Shown here: in pieces, positions 11,341 through 23,715 of the stretch
Numbering within the stretch: the stretch's first letter is position 1
Layout: every line of letters begins with the position of its first letter
Origin: Amphiura filiformis
Lineage: Eukaryota; Echinodermata; Ophiuroidea; Amphilepidida; Amphiuridae
Direction: 5' to 3'
Assembly (NCBI RefSeq): GCF_039555335.1
Contig: NC_092628.1
Location: 30,227,409-30,291,408, forward strand
DNA: 64,000 nucleotides
Translations under genes and position numbers: made by a program
Notes under the pieces: model-generated
Database searches by the model: none
What the model saw: only the letters and a program-made list of their open reading frames with translations
Told to the model about the DNA's origin: nothing

Positions 11341-14071
11341 CAACTAGACTTAGCTGTGGTCTAAGACCACGAACACAGCCGTGTTGTGACCCCTTATTGA
11401 CCTTTGACCCCAAAATATATGAAAGTCCCATAGACATTGACTAGTGTCAATGTACATTTGCATGTGGCATCACTATGCCATGTTACTTGTGGCAGAAGGG
11501 GCATTTTGAAGGTTTTTCGTCTCAGACCGGAAGTGACCCCTTGATGACCTTTGACCCAAAATAAAAAAAAATACCACATTTACACTGGGTAACCACAATT
11601 CATATATGAACATACCGTTACTGTCCTTTGTTTTTCTTAGCTAATAAAAAAATTTTGAAGGTATTTCGTTTTATACCGGAAGTGACCCCTTAATGACCTT
11701 GGACCCCAAATCTGTGTACACCCCATATACACTGGGTAACACCAATGCATGTGTGCAAGTGGTATCACTGTCCTACGTAATTTGTGGAAGAAGATGCATT
11801 TTATAAGTATTTTGTTTTATACCGAAGTGACCCTTAATGACCTTTGACCCCAAATTAAAAAATACCACATATACACTGGGCAACCACAATTTATGTGTGC
11901 ATATATCGTTACTGTCCTACGTTTTTCTTAGCTAATAAAATTTTTTGAAGATATTTCGTTTTATACCGGAATTGACCCCTTAATGACCTTTGACCCCAAA
12001 TCTGTGTACACCCTATAGACACTAGGTAATTACAATACATGTGTGCAAGTGGCGTCACTGTCCTACGTAATTTGTGGGAGAAGATGCATTTTAAAGGTTA
12101 TTTCGTTTTATACCGAAAGTGACCCCTTAATGACCTTTGACCCATATAAAAAAAATATCACATATACACTAGGTAACTGCAAATCAGATGTGAACATACC
12201 GTTACTGCCCTATATTTTGTTTAGCTAATAAAAATTTTTGAAGGTATTTCGTTTTATACCGGAAGTGACCCCTTAATGACCTGTGACCCCAAATCTGTGT
12301 ACACCATATAGACACTGGATGATAACAATGCATGTGTGCTAGTGGCGTCACTGTCCTACGTAAGTTGTGGGAGAAGATGCATTTTTAGTTGAAATCACGT
12401 TTTTGACCCCTATGACCCCTGCGTGACCTTTGACCCCACAAGTTTCATGTGACATGTAGGAGCATGGTCAATGATCATTGTGACCAAGTTAGGTCAAGAT
12501 AGATGTAAGTGTGTGAGTGCTAGAGCAAATGTAATGGTTGACAGAAGAAGAAAGAATAAGACCACGAACACAGCCGTGCTGTGACCCCTTATTGACCTTT
12601 GACCCCAAAATATATGAAAGTCCCATAGACATTGGCTAGTGCCAATGTACATTTGCATGTGGCATCACTATGCCATGTTAGTTGTGGCAGTAGGGGCATT
12701 TTGAAGGTTTTTCGTCTCAGACCGGGAGTGACCCCTTGATGACCTTTGACCCAAAATAAAACAATACCACATATACACTGGGTAACCACAATTCATATAT
12801 GAACATACCGTTACTGACCTTTGTTTTTCTTAGCTAATAAAAATTTTTTGAAGGTATTTCATTTTATACCGGAAGTGACCCCTTAATGACCTTTGACCCC
12901 AAATCTGTGTACACCCCATATACACTGGGTAACACCAATGCATGTGTGCATGTGGTATCACTGTCCTACGTAATTTGTGGAAGAAGATGCATTTTATAAG
13001 TATTTCGTTTTATACCGTAAGTAACCCCTTAATGACCTTTAACCCCAAATTAAAAAATACCACATATACACTGGGTAACCACAATTTATGTGTGCATATA
13101 CCGTTACTGTCCTACGTTTTTCTTAGCTAATAAAATTTTTTGAAGATATTTCGTTTTATACCGGAAGTAACCCCTTAATGACCTTTGACCCCAAATCTGT
13201 GTACACCCCATATACACTGGGTAACACCAATGCATGTGTGCAAGTGGTATCACGGTCCTACGTAATTTGTGGAAGAAGATGCATTTTATAAGTATTTCGT
13301 TTTATACCGGAAGTAACCCCTTAATGACCTTTGACCCCAAATTAAAAAATACCACATATACACTGGGCAACCACAATTTATATGTGCATATACCGTTACT
13401 GTCCTACGTTTTTCTTAGCTAATAAAATTTTTTGAAGATATTTCGTTTTATACCGGAAGTGACCCCTTAATGACCTTTGACCCCAAATCTGTGTACACCC
13501 TATAGACACTAGGTAATTACAATACATGTGTGCAAGTGGCGTCACTGTCCTACGTAATTTGTGGGAGAAGATGCATTTTAAATGTTATTTCGTTTTATAC
13601 CGGAAGTGACCCCTTAATGACCTTTGACCCATATAAAAAAAATATCACATATACACTAGGTAACTGCAACTCAGATGTGAACATACCGTTACTGCCCTAT
13701 AGTTTGTTTAGCTAATAAAATTTTTGAAGGTATTTCGTTTTATACCGGAAGTGACCCCTTAATGACCTTTGACCCCAAATCTGTGTACACCACATATACA
13801 CTGGGTAATATCAATGCATGTGTGCTAGTGGCGTCGCTGTCCTACGTAAGTTGTGGGAGAAGATGCATTTTTAGTTGAAATCACGTTTTTGACCCCTATG
13901 ACCTCTGCGTGACCTTTGACCCCATGAGTTTCATGTAACTTGTAGGTGCACGGTGAATGATCATTGTGACTAAGTTAGGTCAAAATCGATGTAAGCATGT
14001 GAGTGCTAGAGCAATGTAAAAATTGACAGAAGAAGAAGAAGAAGAAGAAGAAAGAACCTGTAAGAAAAAAG

Positions 14072-14101
14072 ACACAGCCGTGACTAACGTCACGGCTGTG
14101 T
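14072..14101. repeat. Hairpin repeat copy 1
   Basis: The stem ACACAGCCGTGAC pairs perfectly with its reverse complement around loop TAAC. It closes a block of the array and is an intact 'empty site' for the large transposon. Confidence 0.9.
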
Positions 14102-16703
14102 AAAGAACTAGACTTAGCTGTGGTCTAAGACCACGAACACAGCCGTGTGGTGACCCCTTAATCACCTTTGACCCCAAAATATATGAAAACCCCATAGACA
14201 TTGGCTAATGTCAATGCACGTGTCTACGTGGCATCACTTTGCTATGCTTTTTGTGGCAAAAGGGCCATTTTGAAGGTATATCGTTTTATACCGGAAGTGA
14301 CCCCTTACTGACCATTGACCCCAAATGTGAGTACACCATATAGACACTGTGTTATAACAATGCATGTGTGCAAGTGGCGTCACTGTCCTACGTCATTTGT
14401 GGAAGAAGAAGCATTTTAAAGGTATTTCGTTTTATACCGGAAGTGACCTCTTAATGACCTTTGACCCCAAATAAAATAATACCACATATAAACTGGGTAA
14501 CCACAATTCATGTGTGAACATACCGTTACTGTCCTATGTTTTTCTTAGCAAATAAAAAATTTTGAAGGTTTTTCGTTTTATACCGGAAGTGACCCCTTAA
14601 TGACCTTTGACCCCAAATCTGTGTACACCCCATAGACACTGGGTAATAACAATGCATGTGTGCAAGTGGCGTCTCTGTCATACAGAATCTGTAGAAGAAG
14701 ATGCATTTTAAAGGTATTTCGTTTTATACCGGAAGTGACCCCTTAATGAGATTTGACCCCAAATAAAAAAATACCACATATACATTGGGTGACTGCAGAT
14801 CATGTGTGAACATACCGTTACTGTCCCATGTTTTACTTAGCTAATAAAAAATTTTGAAGGTATTTCGTTTTATACCGGAAGTGACCCCTTAATGACCTTT
14901 GACCCCAAATCTGTGTTCACCCCATAGACACTGGGTAATAACAATGCATGTGTGCCAGTGGCGTCACTGTCCCACATAATTTGTGGAAGAAGATGCATTT
15001 TAAAGGTATTTCTTTTTATACCGGAAGTGACCCCTTAATGAGCTTTGACCCCAAATAAAAAAATACCACATATACATTGGGTGACTGCAGATCATATGTG
15101 AACATACCATTACTGTGCTATGTTTTATTTAGCTAATAAAAAATTTTGAAGGTTTTTCGTTTTATACCGGAAGTGACCCCTAATGACCTTTGACCCCAAA
15201 TCTGTGTACACCACATAGACACTGGGTAATAGCAATACATGTGTGCAAGTGGGGTTGCTGTCCTACGTAAGTTGTGGGAGTAGATGCATTTTTAGTTGAA
15301 ATCACGTTTTTGACCCCTGTGACCCCCGCGTGACCTTTGACCCCGCGAGTTTCATGTGACATGTAGGGGCATGGTCAATGATCATTGTGACCAAGTTAGG
15401 TTAAAATCGATGTAAGCATGTGAGTGCTAGAGCAAATGTAATGGTTGACAGAAGAAAGAAGAAACTAGACTTAGCTGTGGTCTAAGACCACGAACACAGC
15501 CGTGTTGTTACCCCTTAATGACCTTTGACCCCAAAATATATGAAAACCCCATAGACATTAGCTAATGTCAATGTATGTGTGCACGTGGCATCACTTTGCC
15601 ATGTTATTTGTGGCAGAAGGGGCATTTTGAAGGTTTTTCGTCTCAGACCGGAAGTGACCCCTTAGTGACATTTGACCCCAAATAAAAAAATACCACATAT
15701 GAATTGAGTAACCACAATTCATGTGTGAACATACCGTTACTGTCCTATGTTTTTCTTAGCAAATAAAAAATGTTGAAGGTTTTTCGTTTTATACCGGAAG
15801 TGACCTCTTAATGACCTTTGACCCCAAGTCTGTGTACACCCCATAGACACTGGGTAATAAAATGCATGTGTGCAAGTGGCGTCACTGTCCTACAGAATCT
15901 GTGGAAGAAGATGCATTTTAAAGGTATTTCGTTTTATACCGGAAGTGACCTCTTAATGAGATTTGACCCCAAATAAAAAAATACCACATATACATTGAGT
16001 GACTGCAGATCATGTGTGAACATACCGTTACTGTCCCATGTTTTACTTAGCTAATAAAATTTTTTGAAAGTATTTCGTTTTATACCGGAAGTGACCCCTT
16101 AATGACCTTTGACCCCAAATCTGTGTACACCCCATAGACACTGGATAATAACAATGCGTGTGTGCAAGTGGCGTCTCTGTCCCGCATAATTTGTGGAAGA
16201 AGATGCATTTTAAATGGATTTCTTTTTATACCAGAAGTGACCCCTTAATGAGCTTTGACCCCAATTAAAAAAAATACCACATATACATTGGGTAACTGCA
16301 GATCATATGTGAACATACCGTTACTGCGCTATGTTTTACTTAGCTAATAAAATTTGTGAAGGTTTTTCGTTTTATACCGGAAGTGACCCCTTAATGACCT
16401 TTTGACCCCAAATCTCTGTACACCATATAGACACTGGTTAATAACAATGCATGTGTGCAAGTGGTGTCACTGTCGTACGTAATCTGTAGGAGAAGATGCA
16501 TTTTTAGTTGAAATCACGTTTTTGACCCCTATGACCCCTGCGTGACCTTTGACCCCACACGTTTCATGTGACGTGTAGGGGCACGGTCAATGATCATTGT
16601 GACCAAGTTAGGTCAAAATCGATGTAAGCATGTGAGTGCTAGAGCAAATGTAATGGTTGACAGAAAGAAAGAAGAAAGAAAGAAAGAACCTGTAAGAAAA
16701 AAG

Positions 16704-16733
16704 ACACAGCCGTGACTAACGTCACGGCTGTGT
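16704..16733. repeat. Hairpin repeat copy 2
   Basis: Identical 13-bp stem and TAAC loop, preceded by AACCTGTAAGAAAAAAG as in the other copies. Uninterrupted. Confidence 0.9.
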
Positions 16734-19076
16734 AACAAGAGCTATATAGAAATTGTCATGCGAGACATGACACACAAGCCGACCTGTTGATGGGTCAAGT
16801 TTGAGCAATTTAGAAATTTGACCTTTGACCCCTAAACTTTGACCTTTGGGGTCATAAATATTTTAAACATGTTTAGAATGTCGTAAGAATAATTCCTGTT
16901 GAATTTGAGCTCGATTGGACCAATTTCGAAATTTGACCTTTGACCCCTATAACTTGACCCTTGGGTCACGGATGGGGTCACCTGCTCTTGCATTGCGCTT
17001 AGGATGTCATAAGAAAGATTCCTGGTGAATTTCAGCTTAATCGGAACTTATACATGGATTTTGATTTTTTTTAAATTTTTGATTGACCTTTTGACCCCCT
17101 TAATGACCTTTGACCTCAATGAAAAAAAAAACCTTATGTACACCGACAAAATGCATTGTTGTAATTTTAATTAAAAAATTATAACATCTTTAGTTCTCGA
17201 GATAAAAATTCTTGAAGTTATTCAGCTAAAAACAGGAAGTGACCTCTTAATGACCTTTGACCCAAAATAAAAATACCATGCATACATCAGGAAACACTGA
17301 TTCATGTATGATGGTTATATTATTCTGGTCTGTTTATCTTTTGAGATAAAATTTTTTTTGAAAATTTTTGATAATTTTGGTTTTTGACCGGAAGTAACCC
17401 CTTAATGACCTTTGACCCCAAAACTGTAGGCATCCTAAAGACCCTGTCTAGTAGCAATGCATGTGTGCTAATGGCGACACTCTGCTATGTAATTTGTAAA
17501 GACAGTGATTTTTTGAATATTATTTACAAGTTTTTCAGACTGTAACCGGAAATGACCCCTTAATGACCTTTGACCCCTTATCAATGAACACCCTATATAC
17601 ACCGACCATAGACGAGTCATGTGACCAAACCGTGTCATCATCGCATGTTGTTTGTAGGAGAAGATACATTTTGAAGAAAAATCACATTGTTGACCTCTTT
17701 ATCTAGGTCAAAGGTCACACGTAGTTCAAAGTCATATGACATGTGCGGGCAATGCCAACGGTCCTTCTGACAACGTTTAGTTAAAATACGTCAACCCGTG
17801 ACTGAGTTATACGTACGAATGTGATCGACAGAAGAAAGAACTAGACTAAGCTGTGGTCTAACCCACGAACACAGCCGTGTTGTTACCCCTAATGACCTTT
17901 GACCACAAAATATATGAAAACGGCCAAAGACATTGGCTAATGTCAATGCATGGGTGCATGTGGCACCACTTTGCTATGTTACTTGTGGCAGAAGGGGCAT
18001 TTTGAAGGTTTTTCGTCTCAGACCGGAAGTGACCCCTTAATGACATTTGACCCCAAATAAAAAATACCACATATGAATTGGGTACCCATAATTCATGTGT
18101 GAACATACCGTTACTGTCCTATGTTTTTCTTAGCAAATAAAAAAAAATTGAAGGTTTTTCGTTTTATACCGGAAGTGACCCCTTAATGACCTTTGACCCC
18201 AAATCTGTGAGGACCCCATAGACACTGGGTAATAACAATGCATGTATGCAAGTGGTGTTACTGTCCTACGTAATTTGTGGGCGAAGAAGCATTTAAAAGG
18301 TATTTCGTTTTGTACCGGAAGTGGCCCCTTAATGACCTTTGACACTTAATAAAAAATACCACATATACACAGGGTAACTACAATGTATGTGTGAACATAC
18401 CGTTACTGTCCTATGTTTTTCTTAGCAAATAAAAAACTTTGAAGGTTTTTCGTTTTATATCGGAAGTGACCCCTTAATGACCTTTGACCCCAAATCTGTG
18501 AGGACCCCATAGACACTGGGTAATAACAATGCATGTGTGCAAGTGCTGTCACTGTCCTACGTAATTTGTCGGAGAAGAAGCATTTTAAAGGTATTTCGTT
18601 TTATACCGGAAGTGGCCCCTTAATGACCTTTGACCCTAAATAAAAAATACCACATATACACAGGGTAACTACAATTTATGTGTGAACATACCGTTACTGT
18701 CCTATGTTTAAAAATAAAAATTTTTGAAGATTTTTCGTTTTATACCGGAAGTGACCCTTTAATGACCTTTGACCCCAAATCTGTGAGAACCTTATAGACA
18801 CGGGATAATAACAATTCATGTGTGCAAGTGGTGTCACCGTCCTATGTAATCTGTGAGAGAAGAAGCATTTTGAGTTGAAATCACGTTTTTGACCCCTATG
18901 ACCCCTGCGTGACCTTTGACCCCACGAGTTTCATATGACATGTAGGGGCATGGTCAATGATGGTTATGACCAAGTTAGGTCAAAATCGGTGTAAGCATGT
19001 AAGTGCTAGAGCAAATGAAGTGGTCGGCAGAAAGAAGAAAGAAAGAAGAAAGAAGAAAGAACCTGTAAGAAAAAAG

Positions 19077-19106
19077 ACACAGCCGTGACTAACGTCACGG
19101 CTGTGT
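19077..19106. repeat. Hairpin repeat copy 3
   Basis: Identical uninterrupted hairpin, about 100 bp left of the copy that the large transposon split. Confidence 0.9.
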
Positions 19107-19182
19107 AAAGAAAGAAAGAACGCCAAGAAGACAGTACAAGCCGACGTTCGTCATCGGCTTGTAAGAACCTGTAAGAAAAAAG

Positions 19183-19201
19183 ACACAGCCGTGACTAACG
19201 T
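19183..19201. repeat. Left half of the hairpin split by the large transposon
   Basis: The first stem arm, loop TAAC and the next two bases GT are present, then CCCATAGC begins. The missing 11 bases of the second arm lie at 51976-51986. GT at 19200-19201 is repeated at 51974-51975 as the target duplication. Confidence 0.92.
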
Positions 19202-19215
19202 CCCATAGCAAAAAA
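19202..19215 (+). repeat. Left terminal inverted repeat of the large transposon
   Basis: CCCATAGCAAAAAA, then more A residues. It is the exact reverse complement of 51960-51973. Confidence 0.92.
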
Positions 19216-19221
19216 AAAAAA

Positions 19222-19680
19222 GGTAGCGGGTAACTACCTGCTGGTTATCGGGTGGTTACCGGAAACCTTGTGGGTATCTTTTTGAAGGTATCCGGAAGTA
19301 TCCGCTAGTGGATAACTTTTCGGATACCTATCCAGAAGGTACCCACTGAAGTGGGGAGTTACCCGATAGGTTTCCAAAAACTTATTGGTCAAAAATAGGT
19401 ACCCGTAAAGGTTCCCGGTAACTTAGCCCCACAAAAAAGGTTATCCGCAAGGTTCCCAGAAACTTTTTCATTGAAAAATAGGTACCCGCAAGGTTCCCGG
19501 AAACTTATTCATTGAAAAATAGGTACCCGCAAGGTTCCCGGAAACTTATTCATTGAAAAATAGGTACCCGCAAGGTTCCCGGAAACTTATTCATTGAAAA
19601 ATAGGTACCCGCAAGGTTCCCACAAACTTTGTCATTGAATAAGAGTTACCCAGAAGGTTCCCACAAACTTCTTGCCTGAA
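19222..19680 (+). repeat. Left subterminal repeat cluster
   Basis: Many variants of GGTTAYCCGG, GGTATCCGG, GGTACCCGCAAGG and GGTTCCCGGAAAC lie here. Four copies of a 41-bp unit start with GGTACCCGCAAGG at 19481, 19522, 19563 and 19604, nearly identical. The same short core occurs at the right end. Such clusters are where the accessory protein binds in plant CACTA elements; binding here is inferred. Confidence 0.85.
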
Positions 19681-20759
19681 AGGCTACCTCTTACTCTATG
19701 AAAAGGCTCATCAAACTTGAAAGCTACATGTACATACAAATAAAGGAATGATTTGAAGCCATAATGTACAATCTTATAATATGGATTATTAGTAATATCG
19801 GTACTAGTAATTTGATAACCTGATTTTTTGACATACTTGTAATGTTTTCGCATGTGCCAACTTGCACCTAGAAATCAATGAAACCATCGAAATTGGCAGA
19901 TTATGGGCGGTGGGCCAACAAAGCAAAGTAAGAAATACAGTGCAAGTCATAACAGCCTGTACATGTATAAATTTCAGAGGGCAGAAACCCTTCCCGACAG
20001 GTAGCATTTTGAGTATAGAATAACAAATTTAAAATGTGAAGGAAATCGTATAATTATTATGGCTTCAATACTCAATGTATTATTTAAACTGGTGGTGACA
20101 GCTTTAGATTTGTAACAAGTTTAACATCATTACCAACATACCTACAAGAAAAGGAAAAACTGATATAGCAAAATTCATGTTTTGAAGTCATTTCATTTAT
20201 ATTTTATTTTTGTCATTCATCAAACAATCAGAACAGATACAACACAATAATGATATTAATATTGATCTTAGTAGCAATAATGATGATGGCAGTTTCAAAA
20301 ACAAATACGGAATGATAAAATTGTGGTTGATTTACACAAATATTAATACCCAAACAATGCGAGCATCAAATCAAGTAACTTTTCTTCCAAATTTGTCTCA
20401 GAATTTAATGATTTTAGGCAAAAACTAAAACAAAATTAATTTGCAGCTGACATGGATGCGCCCAGCTTTTGAAATAAGGCGCGTCCTTGCGTCAAATACA
20501 TGTGAAAGTAGGCGCGGACCCGTAAATTTCCTACGGTTCATGTCCACATTACTCGTAAAATAACAAAACAATTGGCTTTTTTTAACCTAAAACATTTGAG
20601 AGTACAATTTTGCAGCTGTTGAGTGAACTCCCTGTCCACATTGTCATTAATTTACTTCAATCGGTTATTTCTTAGCAAAGGAGACCGGAAAAAACCCACC
20701 GTTTTACGGACTGACTTTTCAAGTGTGGTCGGTAGGTCAGGATTTTTATTTTTTCCTTC

Positions 20760-20939
20760 TGCTAGGATCATTAATGGTTGACATAAATTTGATTTCAAAA
20801 TGGACACAAATTCAATGCATTTTGAAATCATTATAATAGAGTATACATGACATGAAAAGAAAAATACTTTACTGTTACATACATATATTAAAAATACTAG
20901 GGCCTATTTTCTTAATGTCAACCATTAATGATCTTAGCA
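20760..20939. repeat. Short palindromic repeat (MITE-like)
   Basis: AGGATCATTAATGGTTGACA near 20764 returns inverted near 20915-20936. No coding content. Confidence 0.55.
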
Positions 20940-21723
20940 TTTAGCTCTAGGTCCAGGGACACTCAAAACGCAAAAACTAACATTTTTTTCCCCTTCTTTA
21001 TATACCTTTACACAGGCAACCAACTGTATTGTGGTCCGTTTAAACAAATAACCGTTAATTTACACCCCTATATGATTTTTTTGACCAAAAATTTCAAAAT
21101 CAATCAACCTGGGCTAAAAACAGCTGATATTACATGATTTAGCTAAATAATATATTTAAAAAATCTCCCACAATGCAAATCTAGATCGGTTGGGACCGTA
21201 AAACAGGTTGTTTTGTACTAACATGTATCATTGCCAAGCAGCCTCTTTTTTTTAACAAGTCCTTACCACTTACCAGGTAGTTTTCATTGTTCTCTTGATA
21301 TTTGATTGCTTCAATCACAGGAACCCAATTGTCGTACTTTAAGTTTGAGAGATTGAGTCAAATCCCAGCTTGTACACTTTCTTAATAATCAAAGGCTATA
21401 AAATCTTAACATCAAATTATTAAAAGCAAAACAGATTTGATGTCTTTAATGTAAGTTTCAGATTAAAAAAAAAAAAAAACTAAAGTCTGACAAGGCTTTA
21501 AAGTCAGAAAGTCTGACAACCAGCATCCTTTGCGGTAAACAGAAGATCGTCACAACATCACCAGTGTTGAAAAAGGGAGTCTGCTAGACTAGGAAACGTC
21601 CACAGTGAGTACTGTTTTATTGGACTAGAACTATATGAAATCTTGTTATAATCTGACAAGAACTGTCAGGCAAAACACAATTGTGATTTCATTTGTAACA
21701 AAAGTACACATATATGTCTTTAA

Positions 21724-22080
21724 GGGGGTACTACACCCCTCGATAAATTAATGTCTATTTTTGCATTTTTCTCAAAAACTAATAACACAGTGGTAACAAA
21801 AGTTATGTATATTATAGGGGCAAGGAATCCAATTACTACACTGGAATTTCAGTGACCCAAGACAAGCGGTTCGTCATTTATGATAAAAGAGGTACCGCTA
21901 GAATGTACCTCATTTCCTATCATATATACTGAACCGCTTGCCTTGAGTCACTGAAATTTCAGTGTAGTAATTGGATTCCTTGCCCCAATAATATGCATAA
22001 CTTTTGTTACCAGTGTGTTATTATTTTTTGAGAAAAATGCAAAAATAGTCACGAATTTACCACAGGGGTGTAATACCCCC
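21724..22080. mobile_element. TTAA-flanked palindromic MITE, copy 1
   Basis: The element starts GGGGGTACTACACCCC and ends inverted, GGGGTGTAATACCCCC, between two TTAA tetramers (21720-21723, 22081-22084). Almost its whole 357 bp is a palindrome with a short centre. TTAA duplication is the habit of piggyBac-type transposases. It sits inside the large transposon. Related copies are at 28238-28590 and 61855-62206. Confidence 0.8.
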
Positions 22081-22850
22081 TTAACTGGATCGGATGTACC
22101 CCTACCTAATAGATTCATCTATAACTTAAAATTTTATGCAGATAACCTTCGTTTTTGCAGTTATTCAAATATTGTTGCCTTAGCTATAAAGTATAAATAG
22201 CTGTAAAATGTTTCAAATGGTTCCCACAAATTATCACAGAGACTATGAAGTTGGGAAGTCTGAATGACATGTTGTCTAATATATATAATTATATACATTG
22301 TACATGTACATCTGACCCCTCTCTTTTTCACCCATAATTTCAATGTTACAAATACATGTAATGGAACATTCTTGTCATGGTGGACCATTAAGTCAACAAT
22401 CATACCAATAACATACTGGTAAATAAAATACATATGACAGCGCATAATGCCGCACATCGTCATCATCCCTATATCTTCGTGTCAAAAATTGCCGTGATAG
22501 TACGACGAATCCTCTCGTTTTTCAATAGCTATGCATGGCAATTTTGTTCGAGATAGGCCGAGCGACTCAGGCTAAGCATAGTACGTCTATCATATGAGAT
22601 ACCACCAACTTCTATTCTATACATTATTACGATTTGCGCATGCTCTAGTATCCCATATTTTGAGAATTACAATTATAAATATAAAAGAACACATTTAGCC
22701 CATCCAGCTGCTTGTATAGAATATTCGATCGGGCACGTGTATATCACAATGCATATATATGTAAACTTTCTTTATCTGTGTCAACAATAGAATATTGATC
22801 ACCAACGGAGTATCGAGCTGTATGAAAAAAATATTTATAATACAGGGTGT

Positions 22851-23371
22851 TGACACTGTGCAGCGTTCAAGCTTTGACTTATGTTTGGCACACAGAATGG
22901 TGGAAACTAAGTAAGTGAAAGATATCCTACTTAAAGGAACATTTTCTAGGGTGAAATTTTGTGTAGAAACTGAATCTGATATAAAAAAAATGCATAATTA
23001 TTAATCAACTTGAAAATTTTCCCCATAGCACTATACAGGCATATTTCTGCCCAAAATCCTCAAATTTGAGCGAAAATTTGCTGTTAAAAAAATAAGTCCT
23101 TCAAAATGGAGAAATATTATGGATCCCATTCAATGCTTTTAATATCACAACTGTACCCTTGTTACACAATTAGCATAGAAAATTAGGCACTATTTGATAG
23201 TGTTCATGTTCATACACTCACAGGAAATTAGCAAGTCAAAATTTTTGTCACCCTAAAATAGCAATTTTCGGCCAAAATCGGACAAAAACCTTGGAAACAT
23301 AAACCTTAAATAATTTTTTCGCACATTTTTCCGCCAAATGCAAGTCAAAGCTTGAACGGTTATCACTGTCA
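22851..23371. mobile_element. Non-autonomous element with inverted ends
   Basis: TGACACTGTGCAGCGTTCAA followed by GCTTTGACTT at the left returns inverted at 23341-23371 with a few mismatches. The interior is AT-rich with no gene. The type is unknown. Confidence 0.55.
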
Positions 23372-23451
23372 TATCAAGAGAGATGCAGTTCTTTAAAGTG
23401 TCCGAATGTACATTCAACCTTTATGGCTCCAACCTGAAGACTATAGAATCT

Positions 23452-23715
23452 TCAATCAAACTCATGCATGTTTGCAAACTCACATACAAAGTGTGTATCT
23501 TCAACACATTCACCAAAATACACATCTACACATAATGCTGTTATATCTTTTGCTTTTACTACATCAACAATGGTAGTTTCTTTCAACTCATGAATATGCC
23601 TAATGCTTACATTCAAAAAATTCTCTACTCCTGGAAATTCAGTTATTTTTAATAGGGTGCAAGCTTCCATCCTCTGTATAAAAGCTAAAATGTTCCATAC
23701 ATGCAGCACGAACAT
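23452..23715 (-). CDS. C-terminal part of the tnp2-type transposase, shifted frame
   Basis: On the minus strand the frame reads HVWNILAFIQRMEACTLLKI and ends DTHFVCEFANMHEFD before a stop at 23452. This resembles the natural C-terminus of invertebrate tnp2-type proteins. It overlaps the last ~30 bases of the main exon in another frame. A one-base shift near 23690-23705, just after CMCKAEQCSC in the main frame, would join them. A tiny unrecognised intron is the alternative. I cannot tell a true mutation from a sequence error. Confidence 0.55.
   Translation of the reverse strand: MFVLHVWNILAFIQRMEACTLLKITEFPGVENFLNVSIRHIHELKETTIVDVVKAKDITALCVDVYFGECVEDTHFVCEFANMHEFD

Larger units (their letters stand above)
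11346..19107. repeat. Composite tandem array, about 146-bp monomer, DR1-like motif in most units
   Basis: Monomers of 145-147 bp repeat, measured from TGACCTTTGACC at 13179, 13325, 13471, 13618 and 13763. Two types alternate, giving a dimer near 292 bp. Type A has AAATCTGTGTACACC; type B has AATACCACATATACAC. Both share TCGTTTTATACCGGAAGTGA before the motif. Higher-order blocks open with CTAGACTTAGCTGTGGTCTA near 11346, 14108 and 15465 (a shorter form near 12556; variant near 17841). Blocks close with a GTGAGTGCTAGAGCAAATG stretch, GAA-rich sequence and, in some blocks, a hairpin. 16740-17840 is a diverged section. Open frames here are by-products. Confidence 0.9.

Noticed and set aside
14059-14110. 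Hairpin followed by CTAG, resembling a Helitron 3' end
   Set aside because: The sequence after the hairpin differs at every copy, the CTAG is followed by A rather than T, and no Rep/helicase gene was seen.
11394-18345. Several 60-80-residue open frames in the tandem array
   Set aside because: They recur with the monomer on both strands and change with its phase; they are by-products of the repeat.
19481-19645. Regularly spaced 41-bp repeats, superficially CRISPR-like
   Set aside because: The units are direct tandem copies without unique spacers, at a transposon end in a eukaryotic genome.
22161-22466. A 101-residue minus-strand frame
   Set aside because: No domain, no splice context, and partly within a dispersed repeat.
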